Shown: piece by piece, positions 1-8,339 of the stretch
Numbering within the stretch: position 1 is the stretch's first letter
How the letters are laid out: each line of letters starts with the position of its first letter
Assembly: GCA_002409745.1 (NCBI GenBank)
Contig: DHOU01000040.1
Span: forward strand, 1 to 49,695
DNA length: 49,695 nucleotides
Direction: 5' to 3'
Source of the DNA: Bacteroidales bacterium UBA5382
GTDB lineage: Bacteria; Bacteroidota; Bacteroidia; Bacteroidales; Dysgonomonadaceae
Notes under the pieces: model-generated
Seen by the model: the letters and a program-made list of their open reading frames with translations, nothing else
Database searches by the model: none
Told to the model about the DNA's origin: nothing
Program-made: the position numbers and the translations under genes

Positions 1-1
1 A

Positions 2-148
2 TGCTCATTGCAGGCGCAGTTCAGCGCCGCCGTAAAGGCGGGTGTCAACGCATTAAATATCTCGTTGATGGTAGACAGCGTGGAAACTTATAACCCGGGA
101 ACTTCGCCAGACTTCAAAAATCAAATACAGGAATCATCAAGATCATGA
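2..148 (+). CDS. C-terminal end of an unidentified protein (partial)
   Basis: An open frame enters from the left edge and stops at TGA 146-148, giving 48 residues. The stretch AAVKAGVNALNISLMVDSVE reads like real protein; of the other two forward frames one stops within about 35 bases and the other at base 93. No start is visible because the gene begins outside the window. I do not recognise the family. It is transcribed in the same direction as the threonine operon but is separated from it by 290 bases that hold a promoter-like element, so it is probably a separate unit. Confidence 0.4.
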   Translation, partial: CSLQAQFSAAVKAGVNALNISLMVDSVETYNPGTSPDFKNQIQESSRS

Positions 149-206
149 AAATGAAAAAATAATCCATTTATTTTACACATATTGCTATTTTTTCCACTTG
201 TTTTAC

Positions 207-344
207 TATCTTTGCGTGCAAGTAATGCATTTTTAATGATTATTTCAAACAAAAAATATACACTCACACTCCTCTCGATGATGACCCCTTGGGGGGTTAT
301 CTGATACATTCTTCACGCTTCCGAGAAGTATTCGTACTTTTTTT
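207..344 (+). promoter_or_regulatory. Promoter, leader peptide and attenuator-like hairpin upstream of thrA
   Basis: TATCTTTG at 207-214 matches the Bacteroidota -7 consensus TAnnTTTG; no good -33 TTTG is seen. A 22-codon open frame follows at 236-304; three of its codons are Thr and three are Ile. Just after its stop comes AAGTA-TTCG-TACTT (326-339), which runs into a T tract (338-344). The GAAG at 325-328 can instead pair with CTTC at 318-321, so two structures exclude each other. The order promoter, short peptide, hairpin with T tract, structural genes resembles classical threonine attenuation. The stem is short and AT-rich, and the function is inferred. Confidence 0.4.
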
Positions 345-438
345 CGCGGGCAAAAACGCTCAGCAGTCTCTTCTTTTTCCATTTTTTATTCTAACTTTTA
401 CACCGTTTGTCGATAAACGGAATTAATTTTTTCACACG

Positions 439-2883
439 ATGAAAGTCTTGAAATTTGGAGGGTCGTCCGTAGGAACACCCGAGAGTTTACAATCAGTAAA
501 AAAAATCATACAGGCCGAGAGGGGCCCGGTAATAGTAGTGGTATCCGCCTTGCAGGGAATAACCGACCGGTTACTGCTGGCGGCAGATTTCGCCTTAAAA
601 TCCAATGCGGGGTATAAAACCTTGCTCGACGAAATCATCGTAAGGCACGAAACACTAATCGAAGAGGTCATTCCGCCTTCGTCCGAAAAAGAGGACGTTG
701 TTCAAAAGACTCAATTATTATTTGAAGAGCTGCGCAACATTTTGCGCGGAGTCTTCCTTATCGGCGACCTATCGCAAAAGACCTCCGACAAGATCATCAG
801 TTACGGAGAACGGCTTTCTTCCTATATCATCAGTAAAGCGATAGAGGGCGCACAGCTTTACGATGCCACGTCGTTTATCAAAACCACCCAACTCTTCAAT
901 AAACATATCCCCGACATATCCTATTCAAACGAACTCATCCGAAAGACCTTCGAAGAGGATCCTTTCGACCGGATCGCAATTGTGCCGGGATTTATTTCGA
1001 TGAGTAAAGACGGCGACGATATTACGAATCTGGGACGCGGCGGATCGGATTATACGGCAGCTATCATCGCCGCCGCAATGGATGCTTCGGTGTTGGAAAT
1101 ATGGACGGATGTCGACGGATTTATGACGGCCGACCCGAAAATCATCAAATCGGCTTACGTCATTGAAGAGCTCTCTTTCACGGAGGCGATCGAGTTATGC
1201 AACTTCGGCGCAAAAGTTATTTATCCTCCCACGATCTTCCCCGTTTACCACAAAAACATTTCGATTCATGTAAAGAATACATTCAATCCGGCATCGGAGG
1301 GAACGCTGATCCGAGATATTCAAACGGGAGGCAACGGCAAAATCATCAAAGGTATTTCGTCCATCGACGACACCGCGCTTATCACCATACAAGGATTGGG
1401 AATGGTAGGGGTCATCGGCGTGAACAAACGCATTTTCTCCTCACTGGCGGATAACGGCATCAGCGTTTTTATCGTTTCACAAGCCTCGTCCGAAAGCAGC
1501 ACCTCTATCGGTGTGCGGACAATGGATGCTCCGCTGGCGCAAAAAGTCCTTCGGGAAGAATTCGCCAAAGAAATCGAGCTCGGGAGTATCAACGATATTC
1601 TCGTCGAGTATAATTTGGCCACCATCGCTATTGTGGGACAAAACATGCGTCACGTGCCGGGCATCGCGGCCAAGTTCTTCGGAACCCTCGGACGAAGCGG
1701 CATCAATATCGTATCTCTGGCGCAAGGCGCGGGCGAAACCAACATCTCGTGCGTGATTTCGAAAAGCGATCTGAAAAAGGCGCTCAATGTCATTCACGAT
1801 TCTTTCTTCCTATCGCCCTATCAAGAGCTCAATCTTTTCGTGACCGGTATCGGCACGGTCGGCGGCAAGTTACTGACGCAGATACAACAGCAGAAACATA
1901 CGTTGGAGGAACGAAACAAACTCAAAATAAACATCGTCGGCATCTCCAACCGCCGCAAAGCGCTCTTCTGCCGCGACGGCATTTCGCTGGAAAATTATTT
2001 CGATAACCTCATGACGAACGGGATAGCCAGTTCGCCCGAAATCATACGCGACAAGATTGTCGAGATGAACATCTTCAACGCTGTGTTTGTCGATTGCACC
2101 GCCAGTCCTCAGATCGCCGTCCTTTACGAGGAACTGATGTCGAAAAACGTGTCGATTGTCACCGCCAATAAGATAGCGGCCTCGTCGGATTACGCCAATT
2201 ACCATCGCCTGAAGGAAACCGCCCGGAAAACAGGGGTCAAATTTCTTTTCGGCACGAATGTAGGGGCAGGGCTACCGATCATCAACACGATGAATTCGCT
2301 CATTCACTCGGGCGACAAAATCGTGAAACTGGAGGCCGTGCTTTCGGGAACGCTGAATTTCATCTTTAACACCCTTAGGGAAGACATCCCGTTGAGTAAA
2401 GCCATCAAGATGGCTGTTGACGTGGGGTTCGCCGAACCCGACCCGCGCATCGACCTGAGCGGGCTGGATGTGATCCGCAAGCTGGTCATCCTCTCCCGAG
2501 AAGCAGGAACGCCCGTGGAACAGTCTGATGTGAAAAAGAACCTGTTCATTCCGGAAGCGTATTTTGAAGGGTCGCTCGACGAATTTTGGGAGAAGATTCC
2601 CGAGATGGATGCGGTCTTTGAAACACGCCGTCAGGAGTTAGCCAAAACCGGGAAGAAACTGCGCTTCGTTGCCACCTACAATAACGGAGAGTGCGAAGTG
2701 GGTTTGCGGCAAGTGGAGAAAGGACATCCTTTCTATCATCTGGAAGGAAGCAATAACATCGTGATGATCACCACTGAGCGCTATTACGAATACCCGATGA
2801 TCATTAAAGGATACGGCGCCGGGGCGAGCGTTACCGCCGCAGGGGTGTTCTCGGACATTATCTCGATTGCGAATATACGATAA
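439..2883 (+). CDS. thrA: Bifunctional aspartate kinase / homoserine dehydrogenase
   Basis: Catalyses two steps of the aspartate pathway: phosphorylation of aspartate and NAD(P)H-dependent reduction of aspartate semialdehyde to homoserine. The 814 residues match the usual length of the fused enzyme. The kinase domain starts with KFGGSSV (residues 5-11). Two ACT-type regulatory segments follow at about 310-460. The dehydrogenase begins with a Rossmann motif, VTGIGTVGG, near residue 467, and contains SGTLNFIFNTL and a DPRIDLSGLDV segment. First gene of thrA-apgM-thrC. The ACT domains suggest feedback inhibition by threonine, as in E. coli ThrA. Its 3' end is separated from the next gene only by an 8-bp tandem array. 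Confidence 0.97.
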   Translation: MKVLKFGGSSVGTPESLQSVKKIIQAERGPVIVVVSALQGITDRLLLAADFALKSNAGYKTLLDEIIVRHETLIEEVIPPSSEKEDVVQKTQLLFEELRNILRGVFLIGDLSQKTSDKIISYGERLSSYIISKAIEGAQLYDATSFIKTTQLFNKHIPDISYSNELIRKTFEEDPFDRIAIVPGFISMSKDGDDITNLGRGGSDYTAAIIAAAMDASVLEIWTDVDGFMTADPKIIKSAYVIEELSFTEAIELCNFGAKVIYPPTIFPVYHKNISIHVKNTFNPASEGTLIRDIQTGGNGKIIKGISSIDDTALITIQGLGMVGVIGVNKRIFSSLADNGISVFIVSQASSESSTSIGVRTMDAPLAQKVLREEFAKEIELGSINDILVEYNLATIAIVGQNMRHVPGIAAKFFGTLGRSGINIVSLAQGAGETNISCVISKSDLKKALNVIHDSFFLSPYQELNLFVTGIGTVGGKLLTQIQQQKHTLEERNKLKINIVGISNRRKALFCRDGISLENYFDNLMTNGIASSPEIIRDKIVEMNIFNAVFVDCTASPQIAVLYEELMSKNVSIVTANKIAASSDYANYHRLKETARKTGVKFLFGTNVGAGLPIINTMNSLIHSGDKIVKLEAVLSGTLNFIFNTLREDIPLSKAIKMAVDVGFAEPDPRIDLSGLDVIRKLVILSREAGTPVEQSDVKKNLFIPEAYFEGSLDEFWEKIPEMDAVFETRRQELAKTGKKLRFVATYNNGECEVGLRQVEKGHPFYHLEGSNNIVMITTERYYEYPMIIKGYGAGASVTAAGVFSDIISIANIR

Positions 2884-2887
2884 ATTA

Positions 2888-2951
2888 ATTAGCAAATTAG
2901 TAGATTAGCAAATTAGTAGATTAGCAGATTAGCAAATTAGCAAATTGGCAG
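2888..2951 (+). repeat. 8-bp tandem repeat (ATTAGCAR), eight copies, between thrA and apgM
   Basis: Eight consecutive 8-bp units read ATTAGCAA, ATTAGTAG, ATTAGCAA, ATTAGTAG, ATTAGCAG, ATTAGCAA, ATTAGCAA and ATTGGCAG. They fill almost the whole thrA-apgM gap and end 3 bases before the apgM ATG, so they occupy the place of a ribosome binding site. No Shine-Dalgarno sequence is present. A change in copy number would alter the leader in 8-base steps without touching either reading frame. Confidence 0.9.
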
Positions 2952-2954
2952 ATT

Positions 2955-4166
2955 ATGAAATATATCATTATTTTAGGCGACGGCATGGCGGATGAGCCTA
3001 TTCCGGAATTGGGAAACAAAACCCCTTTGCAGGCAGCCCGGACTCCTTACATGGACTTGCTGGCGCGCATGGGTATGAACGGCCTTTTGGACACGATTCC
3101 CGAAGGTTTTTCGCCGGGCAGCGAGATTGCCAACATGGCCGTCATGGGATACGATGTGCCGAAAGTATACGAGGGGCGCGGCGTGCTCGAAGCGGCCAGC
3201 ATGGGGGTAGATATTCTTCCCGACGAAATGGCCATGCGGTGTAACTTGGTATGCATCGAAGGCGAAGTGCTGAAGAATCACTCGGCCGGACATATCTCTA
3301 CCGCCGAAGCCACCGAACTGATCGCTTTCCTCAACGAACGGCTGGGAAACGATTCGGTGCGCTTTTATCCCGGGGTTTCTTACCGGAACTTGTTGAAAAT
3401 GAAGAATGGCAATAAGCACCTGCGCTGCACGCCTCCGCATGATGTGCCGGGACATCCTTTCCGTCCCTTGCTGATACAACCCGAAAATGATGAAGCAAAA
3501 GCCACGGCGGAGAAATTGAACAGCCTGATCCTCGCTTCACAACAATTATTGAAAGATCATCCCATCAATCGTAAACGTATACAAAAAGGAAAAGATCCGG
3601 CGAACAGTATCTGGCCGTGGTCGCCGGGTATGCACCCTACGATGAAGCCGCTGAACGAGATGTTTCCTATCCGTAGCGGGGCTGTCATCTCGGCAGTAGA
3701 CCTCATCATGGGTATCGGAGTGTATGCGGGACTCGAAACGGTGCATGTAGAAGGAGCCACCGGCCTCTACGACACGAACTACGCCGGAAAAGCCGAGGCG
3801 GCGCTGAAGCAGTTGCAGGAAAAAGACTTCGTGTATCTTCACATCGAAGCGCCCGACGAAGCCGGACACGAAGGCAATGCGCCGTTGAAGGTACAGACGA
3901 TCGAAGATATCGACGCGAAGGTGTTGAAGCCGATTTACGAGGCAACGGAAAAGATGGACGACACAGTGGTGATCGCGGTACTGCCCGACCACCCGACCCC
4001 TTGCCTCCTGCGCACCCACACACGCGATGCGGTGCCTTTTGTCGTCTACCACCGGGGTATGCAACCCGATAGTGTGCAGGCGTATGATGAATTCTCGGCC
4101 CGCAAGGGAGCGTTCGGTCTTCTTAAAGGAGATGAATTTATGAAAACAATCTTTTCTTTACGATGA
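2955..4166 (+). CDS. apgM: Cofactor-independent phosphoglycerate mutase family protein, probable alternative homoserine kinase
   Basis: A 403-residue member of the alkaline-phosphatase-like metalloenzyme superfamily, in the archaeal-type (ApgM) branch of phosphoglycerate mutases. Visible motifs are IILGDGMADEPI at the N terminus and the metal-site segments HIEAPDEAGHEGN and VLPDHPTP near the C terminus. It lies between thrA and thrC, where thrB would be expected, and overlaps thrC by ATGA. No GHMP-type homoserine kinase is present in the operon. From memory, homologues in this position in Bacteroidota have been linked genetically to homoserine phosphorylation; the position here supports that role, but sequence alone does not prove it. 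Phosphoglycerate mutase activity remains the alternative. Confidence 0.85.
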   Translation: MKYIIILGDGMADEPIPELGNKTPLQAARTPYMDLLARMGMNGLLDTIPEGFSPGSEIANMAVMGYDVPKVYEGRGVLEAASMGVDILPDEMAMRCNLVCIEGEVLKNHSAGHISTAEATELIAFLNERLGNDSVRFYPGVSYRNLLKMKNGNKHLRCTPPHDVPGHPFRPLLIQPENDEAKATAEKLNSLILASQQLLKDHPINRKRIQKGKDPANSIWPWSPGMHPTMKPLNEMFPIRSGAVISAVDLIMGIGVYAGLETVHVEGATGLYDTNYAGKAEAALKQLQEKDFVYLHIEAPDEAGHEGNAPLKVQTIEDIDAKVLKPIYEATEKMDDTVVIAVLPDHPTPCLLRTHTRDAVPFVVYHRGMQPDSVQAYDEFSARKGAFGLLKGDEFMKTIFSLR

Positions 4167-5467
4167 ACTATTACAGTACGAATCACAAGGCTTCTCCGGC
4201 ATCGCTACAGGAAGCCGTGGTAAAGGGATTGGCCCCCGATAAAGGCCTGTATATGCCGGAACAAATCCCTTTACTGCCGCAAGCGTTTTTTGAGCATATC
4301 GGCGAGATGGGATTAACGGAAATCGCTCAAACGGTCGCTCAATCGTTTTTCGGGAACGATATTCCAAAGGAGAATCTCGACGCGATCGTCGCCGATGCCT
4401 TGAACTTCGAGATTCCTTTGGTTGAGATCGAAGACGGGATCTATGCGCTGGAGCTTTTTCACGGCCCGACGTTTGCCTTTAAAGATGTAGGGGCGCGCTT
4501 TATGGCCCGGATGTTGTCTTATTTCGTACAAGAGCGTAACCAAGAAAACGTGGTCGTACTCGTTGCCACCTCCGGCGATACCGGAAGTGCGGTGGCCAAC
4601 GGATTTCTGGGCTTAAAAGGCATCGAAGTCGTCGTATTATATCCCTCGGGAAAGGTGAGCCCCATACAGGAAGCACAGTTCACAACCCTGGGGCAGAACA
4701 TCACGGCGCTCGAAATCGAGGGCACGTTCGATGACTGCCAAGCGTTGGTCAAATCAGCTTTCATGGATAAAGAACTGACTTCGCAGATGTTCCTGACATC
4801 GGCCAATTCGATTAATGTCGCCCGCTTCCTACCACAATCCTTTTACTATTTCCACGCTTACGCGCAACTGGCAAGGAAAGGCAAAGCCGGCGAAGTGGTA
4901 TTCTCCGTGCCAAGTGGCAACCTGGGCAACCTCACCGCGGGGATCTTCGCCAAACACATGGGGCTGCCGGTGAAACGATTTATTGCCGCCAACAACCGCA
5001 ATCATGTGTTCTTCGACTACCTTTACAGCGGTCAATACGCGCCCCATGCATCGGTAACCACGATTGCCAACGCCATGGACGTGGGCAATCCGAGCAACTT
5101 CGACCGTATCCTCGACGTATACGGACGCGACCACGCCCGCATCGTCGCCGACTTGTCGGGACAATGGCATACCGACGACACCATCCGCAAAACCATCCGT
5201 ACGGTGTATCAACAAACGGGTTATGTGCTCGATCCGCATGCGGCCTGCGCTTATCGATCTTTAAAAGACGGGCTGTCTCCGGGGGAAACCGGCATTTTTT
5301 TAGGTACGGCGCATCCGGCCAAGTTTAGGGAAACCGTGGAAGAGTGCCTCGACAAAAGCGTCGACATCCCCCCGGCTTTAAGGGCATTCATGCATCGAAA
5401 AAAACAGTCGCAACCGCTTTCGTCGGACTTCGAAGAATTTAAAAAAACATTAATCCGGCTCTCTTAG
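4163..5467 (+). CDS. thrC: Threonine synthase
   Basis: Converts O-phosphohomoserine to threonine with PLP in the cytoplasm, the last step of the pathway. It has 434 residues, typical of the long threonine synthase class. The N-terminal MNYYSTNHKASPASLQEAV and the PLP-lysine segment HGPTFAFKDVGARF (Lys about 107) are clear. VATSGDTGSAVANGF binds the cofactor phosphate. It overlaps the preceding gene by four bases (ATGA), which implies translational coupling and co-expression. No terminator is evident after its stop; the next gene has its own -7 element at 5491-5498. Confidence 0.97.
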   Translation: MNYYSTNHKASPASLQEAVVKGLAPDKGLYMPEQIPLLPQAFFEHIGEMGLTEIAQTVAQSFFGNDIPKENLDAIVADALNFEIPLVEIEDGIYALELFHGPTFAFKDVGARFMARMLSYFVQERNQENVVVLVATSGDTGSAVANGFLGLKGIEVVVLYPSGKVSPIQEAQFTTLGQNITALEIEGTFDDCQALVKSAFMDKELTSQMFLTSANSINVARFLPQSFYYFHAYAQLARKGKAGEVVFSVPSGNLGNLTAGIFAKHMGLPVKRFIAANNRNHVFFDYLYSGQYAPHASVTTIANAMDVGNPSNFDRILDVYGRDHARIVADLSGQWHTDDTIRKTIRTVYQQTGYVLDPHAACAYRSLKDGLSPGETGIFLGTAHPAKFRETVEECLDKSVDIPPALRAFMHRKKQSQPLSSDFEEFKKTLIRLS

Positions 5468-5490
5468 AGACTTCTTATAGTTTATTTTCG

Positions 5491-5498
5491 TATTTTTG
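5491..5498 (+). promoter_or_regulatory. Probable promoter -7 element for the LptD-like gene
   Basis: TATTTTTG matches TAnnTTTG. It lies in the 96-base gap after thrC, with a leader of roughly 60 bases before the ATG at 5564. No convincing -33 TTTG was found. Confidence 0.4.
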
Positions 5499-5563
5499 AC
5501 CCGTTATTCCCGCATAATTGAGTAGTTTTGCGGTCGAAAACCGCACGCGACGGGTCTGTTTGA

Positions 5564-8308
5564 ATGAAGCATCTGGTAGCAAGCATAGTTATTTTTCTGG
5601 CGATTACGCTGATTCCTCAATATTCTTATTCTCAAATAAGGACGGAGAGAGGCGATTCGTTGTCTCAACCCAACGACTCGGTTCTCCGGCCCGACACGCT
5701 CGCAACCGATAGCCTCGCCCCAAAAAAGGAAACTCTCGAAGAGGCGGTGCATTATACCGCCAAAGACTCCATGATCTTTACCGGCGACAATATGGGCTAC
5801 CTTTATGGAGAGGCCGATGTAAAATACGGCGATTTAAGCATCAAAGGCGAATACATCACCACCGACCTCGACAGCAGCGTCATTTATTCCACGTTCGGGC
5901 TCGATTCGATAGGAAAGGAATTCGGATACCCTGTTTTCACCGAAAGCGGCTCCGAATACGAAATGAAAAAGGTGCGTTACAACTTCAAGACGAAGAAAGC
6001 CTTTATCTCCAATGTGGTCACACAGCAAGGCGAGGGGCATATTGTGGCGAATGATGCCAAAAAGAATGCCGACAATTCGTTTTATATGCGCAACGCCAAA
6101 TATACCACGTGCGATCACCACGATCACCCGCACTTCTACCTGAATCTGTCCCGGGCGAAGGTGCGCCCCGAAAAAGATGTGGTCACAGGGCCCGCTTGGC
6201 TCGTGGTGGCCGACGTACCCCTGTTTCCGATCGTCTTGCCTTTCGCCTACTTCCCCTTTACAAAAAAATATTCGTCGGGGTTTATCATGCCCAGCTACGG
6301 CGACGAAATGCAACGGGGATTCTACCTGCAAAACGGCGGCTATTATTTGGCCATAAACGACTACATCGACATGGCCATCACGGGCGAAATTTATACGAAA
6401 GGGACTTGGGGCCTCGGCGCACGGTCGAACTACCGGAAACGCTATAAGTATTCGGGAAGTTTCAACCTCTATTACTTAAATACCGTATTAGGCGATAAAG
6501 ACCTGAAGGATATTCCGGGCGCCTATTCCGAATCGACAGACTTCCGCATAAGCTGGACCCACACACAAGATCCGAAATCGAACATGTACCGTACCGTGTC
6601 GGCAAGCGTCAACTTTTCGACCAGCCGATACAACCACAACAATATCCAAGACTTGTATTCGAGACAATCGGCCAACAACACCAAGAGTTCGAGCGTGAGC
6701 ATTACGCAACGCTTCCCCGAGTCACCGTGGAGCATGTCCGCCACGATGAATATCAACCAGGTGTCGAGCGATTCGACGATATCGGCCACCCTTCCGAACC
6801 TGACCGCTTCGATGAGCCGTATCTATCCGTTCAAACGCAAAAATGCCGTAGGATCGGAACGGTGGTATGAAAAGATATCGATGAGTTACTCGGGGGAATT
6901 CCGTAACTCGATTCAAACCAAAGAAGACCGTTTCTTCAACTCAAATCTTATCAACGACTGGACCAACGGCATCAAGCACAACATTCCGGTGAGCGCGACC
7001 TTCTCGCTCTTCGATTACATTCAAATATCGCCGTCGATAACCTATAACGAACGATGGTACACCGGCGGAGAGAAGAAGGCTTGGAACCCGGTTACGAAAA
7101 CGCATGAAGTGGTCGATACCGTCCGCGGGTTCAAACGGATATATGACTACAGTACCTCTCTCAGCGCGAGTACCAAACTATATGGCACGTACATTCCATG
7201 GAAGGTTTTCGGCGATAAAGTGCAAGCCATCCGCCACGTCTTTACGCCCAGCATCAGTTTGAGCTACCGCCCCGATTTCAGTACCCCGGAGTACGGCTTC
7301 TACGAAACGTATAGTTATCGTGATGAGTATGGCAAAGATATGGTATACACCTACTCCCCGTACTCTTCGATGATGTTCGGTACGGCGCCTTCGGGAAAAA
7401 GCGGAAGTCTCGGCTTCGATTTCAAGAACAACCTCGAAATGAAAGTCCGCAGCGACAAGGACTCGACGGGTGTGCGGAAGGTGAGTCTTATCGACGACTT
7501 GGGCATCAACTTCAGCTATAACATGATGGCCGACTCGATGAAATGGAGTATGATCAACTCGAACATCCGCCTGAAACTATCCAAATCGTACACGCTCAGC
7601 TTGAATGCCACGTGGGATCCGTATCTCTATGAACTCGATGAAAACAACAATCCCCGGAAAGTCGACAAGCTTCGCATTCTCAACGGAAAAGGGTTCGGAA
7701 AGTTGTACAGCACGGGCACCTCTTTCTCCTATTCGGTGAACCAGGACACGTTTAAGAAGTTGTTCGGCAAAGAGGATGAAGACGATGGAAAAAGCGAAGA
7801 GGAACGCCAACGCGAGTTAGAAAGCCAATTACCGGACGATGGCACGATCGGCGAAAATCCGTATGAAACTCCCGAAAAGAAAAGCGTTTTCGATAATGCC
7901 GACAACGATTTGGGGGAATTGGACGAAGACGGTTATCTGAAGAACCAAGTAGTGTGGAACCTGTCTTTCAACTATTCCCTGCGTTACAGTTATGGAGACT
8001 TCGATAAGTCGAAGCTCGAATATAAAGGACGGCTTACGCACAATTTCGGCCTGAGCGGATCGATACAACCGACCAAGAACTGGAACTTCACGTTCAACAC
8101 CGATTATAACTTCGACCTGAATAAATTCACCAGCGTCAATTGTACGGTTACGCGCAACCTGCACTGCTGGAGCATGTCGGCAAGCTTTATCCCGATCGGA
8201 TTATATAAATCGTACAATTTCACCATCCGAGCCAACGCTTCGTTGTTGCAAGATTTGAAGTACGAGCAACGCAACTCTCCTTACGACCGCTCTATGGATT
8301 GGTATTAA
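5564..8308 (+). CDS. lptD: LptD-like outer-membrane LPS assembly protein
   Basis: A 914-residue protein with an N-terminal signal peptide (hydrophobic residues about 5-20, ending near SYSQ). An OstA/LptA-like region follows at about 50-190 (YLYGEADVKYGDLSIKGEYI, KTKKAFISNVVTQQGEGHIV). It has the conserved LptD-like stretch VADVPLFPIVLPFAYFPFT near residues 220-240, followed by a long alternating aromatic/polar region typical of a large beta-barrel. In the family the barrel delivers lipopolysaccharide to the outer leaflet together with the lipoprotein LptE. An acidic, low-complexity insert around residues 730-790 (EDEDDGKSEEERQRELESQ) is a plausible surface loop. It probably has its own promoter and converges on rarA. 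Confidence 0.88.
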   Translation: MKHLVASIVIFLAITLIPQYSYSQIRTERGDSLSQPNDSVLRPDTLATDSLAPKKETLEEAVHYTAKDSMIFTGDNMGYLYGEADVKYGDLSIKGEYITTDLDSSVIYSTFGLDSIGKEFGYPVFTESGSEYEMKKVRYNFKTKKAFISNVVTQQGEGHIVANDAKKNADNSFYMRNAKYTTCDHHDHPHFYLNLSRAKVRPEKDVVTGPAWLVVADVPLFPIVLPFAYFPFTKKYSSGFIMPSYGDEMQRGFYLQNGGYYLAINDYIDMAITGEIYTKGTWGLGARSNYRKRYKYSGSFNLYYLNTVLGDKDLKDIPGAYSESTDFRISWTHTQDPKSNMYRTVSASVNFSTSRYNHNNIQDLYSRQSANNTKSSSVSITQRFPESPWSMSATMNINQVSSDSTISATLPNLTASMSRIYPFKRKNAVGSERWYEKISMSYSGEFRNSIQTKEDRFFNSNLINDWTNGIKHNIPVSATFSLFDYIQISPSITYNERWYTGGEKKAWNPVTKTHEVVDTVRGFKRIYDYSTSLSASTKLYGTYIPWKVFGDKVQAIRHVFTPSISLSYRPDFSTPEYGFYETYSYRDEYGKDMVYTYSPYSSMMFGTAPSGKSGSLGFDFKNNLEMKVRSDKDSTGVRKVSLIDDLGINFSYNMMADSMKWSMINSNIRLKLSKSYTLSLNATWDPYLYELDENNNPRKVDKLRILNGKGFGKLYSTGTSFSYSVNQDTFKKLFGKEDEDDGKSEEERQRELESQLPDDGTIGENPYETPEKKSVFDNADNDLGELDEDGYLKNQVVWNLSFNYSLRYSYGDFDKSKLEYKGRLTHNFGLSGSIQPTKNWNFTFNTDYNFDLNKFTSVNCTVTRNLHCWSMSASFIPIGLYKSYNFTIRANASLLQDLKYEQRNSPYDRSMDWY

Positions 8309-8339
8309 GAAGAAACAACTCTTTCAAGCCATCCCCTTG

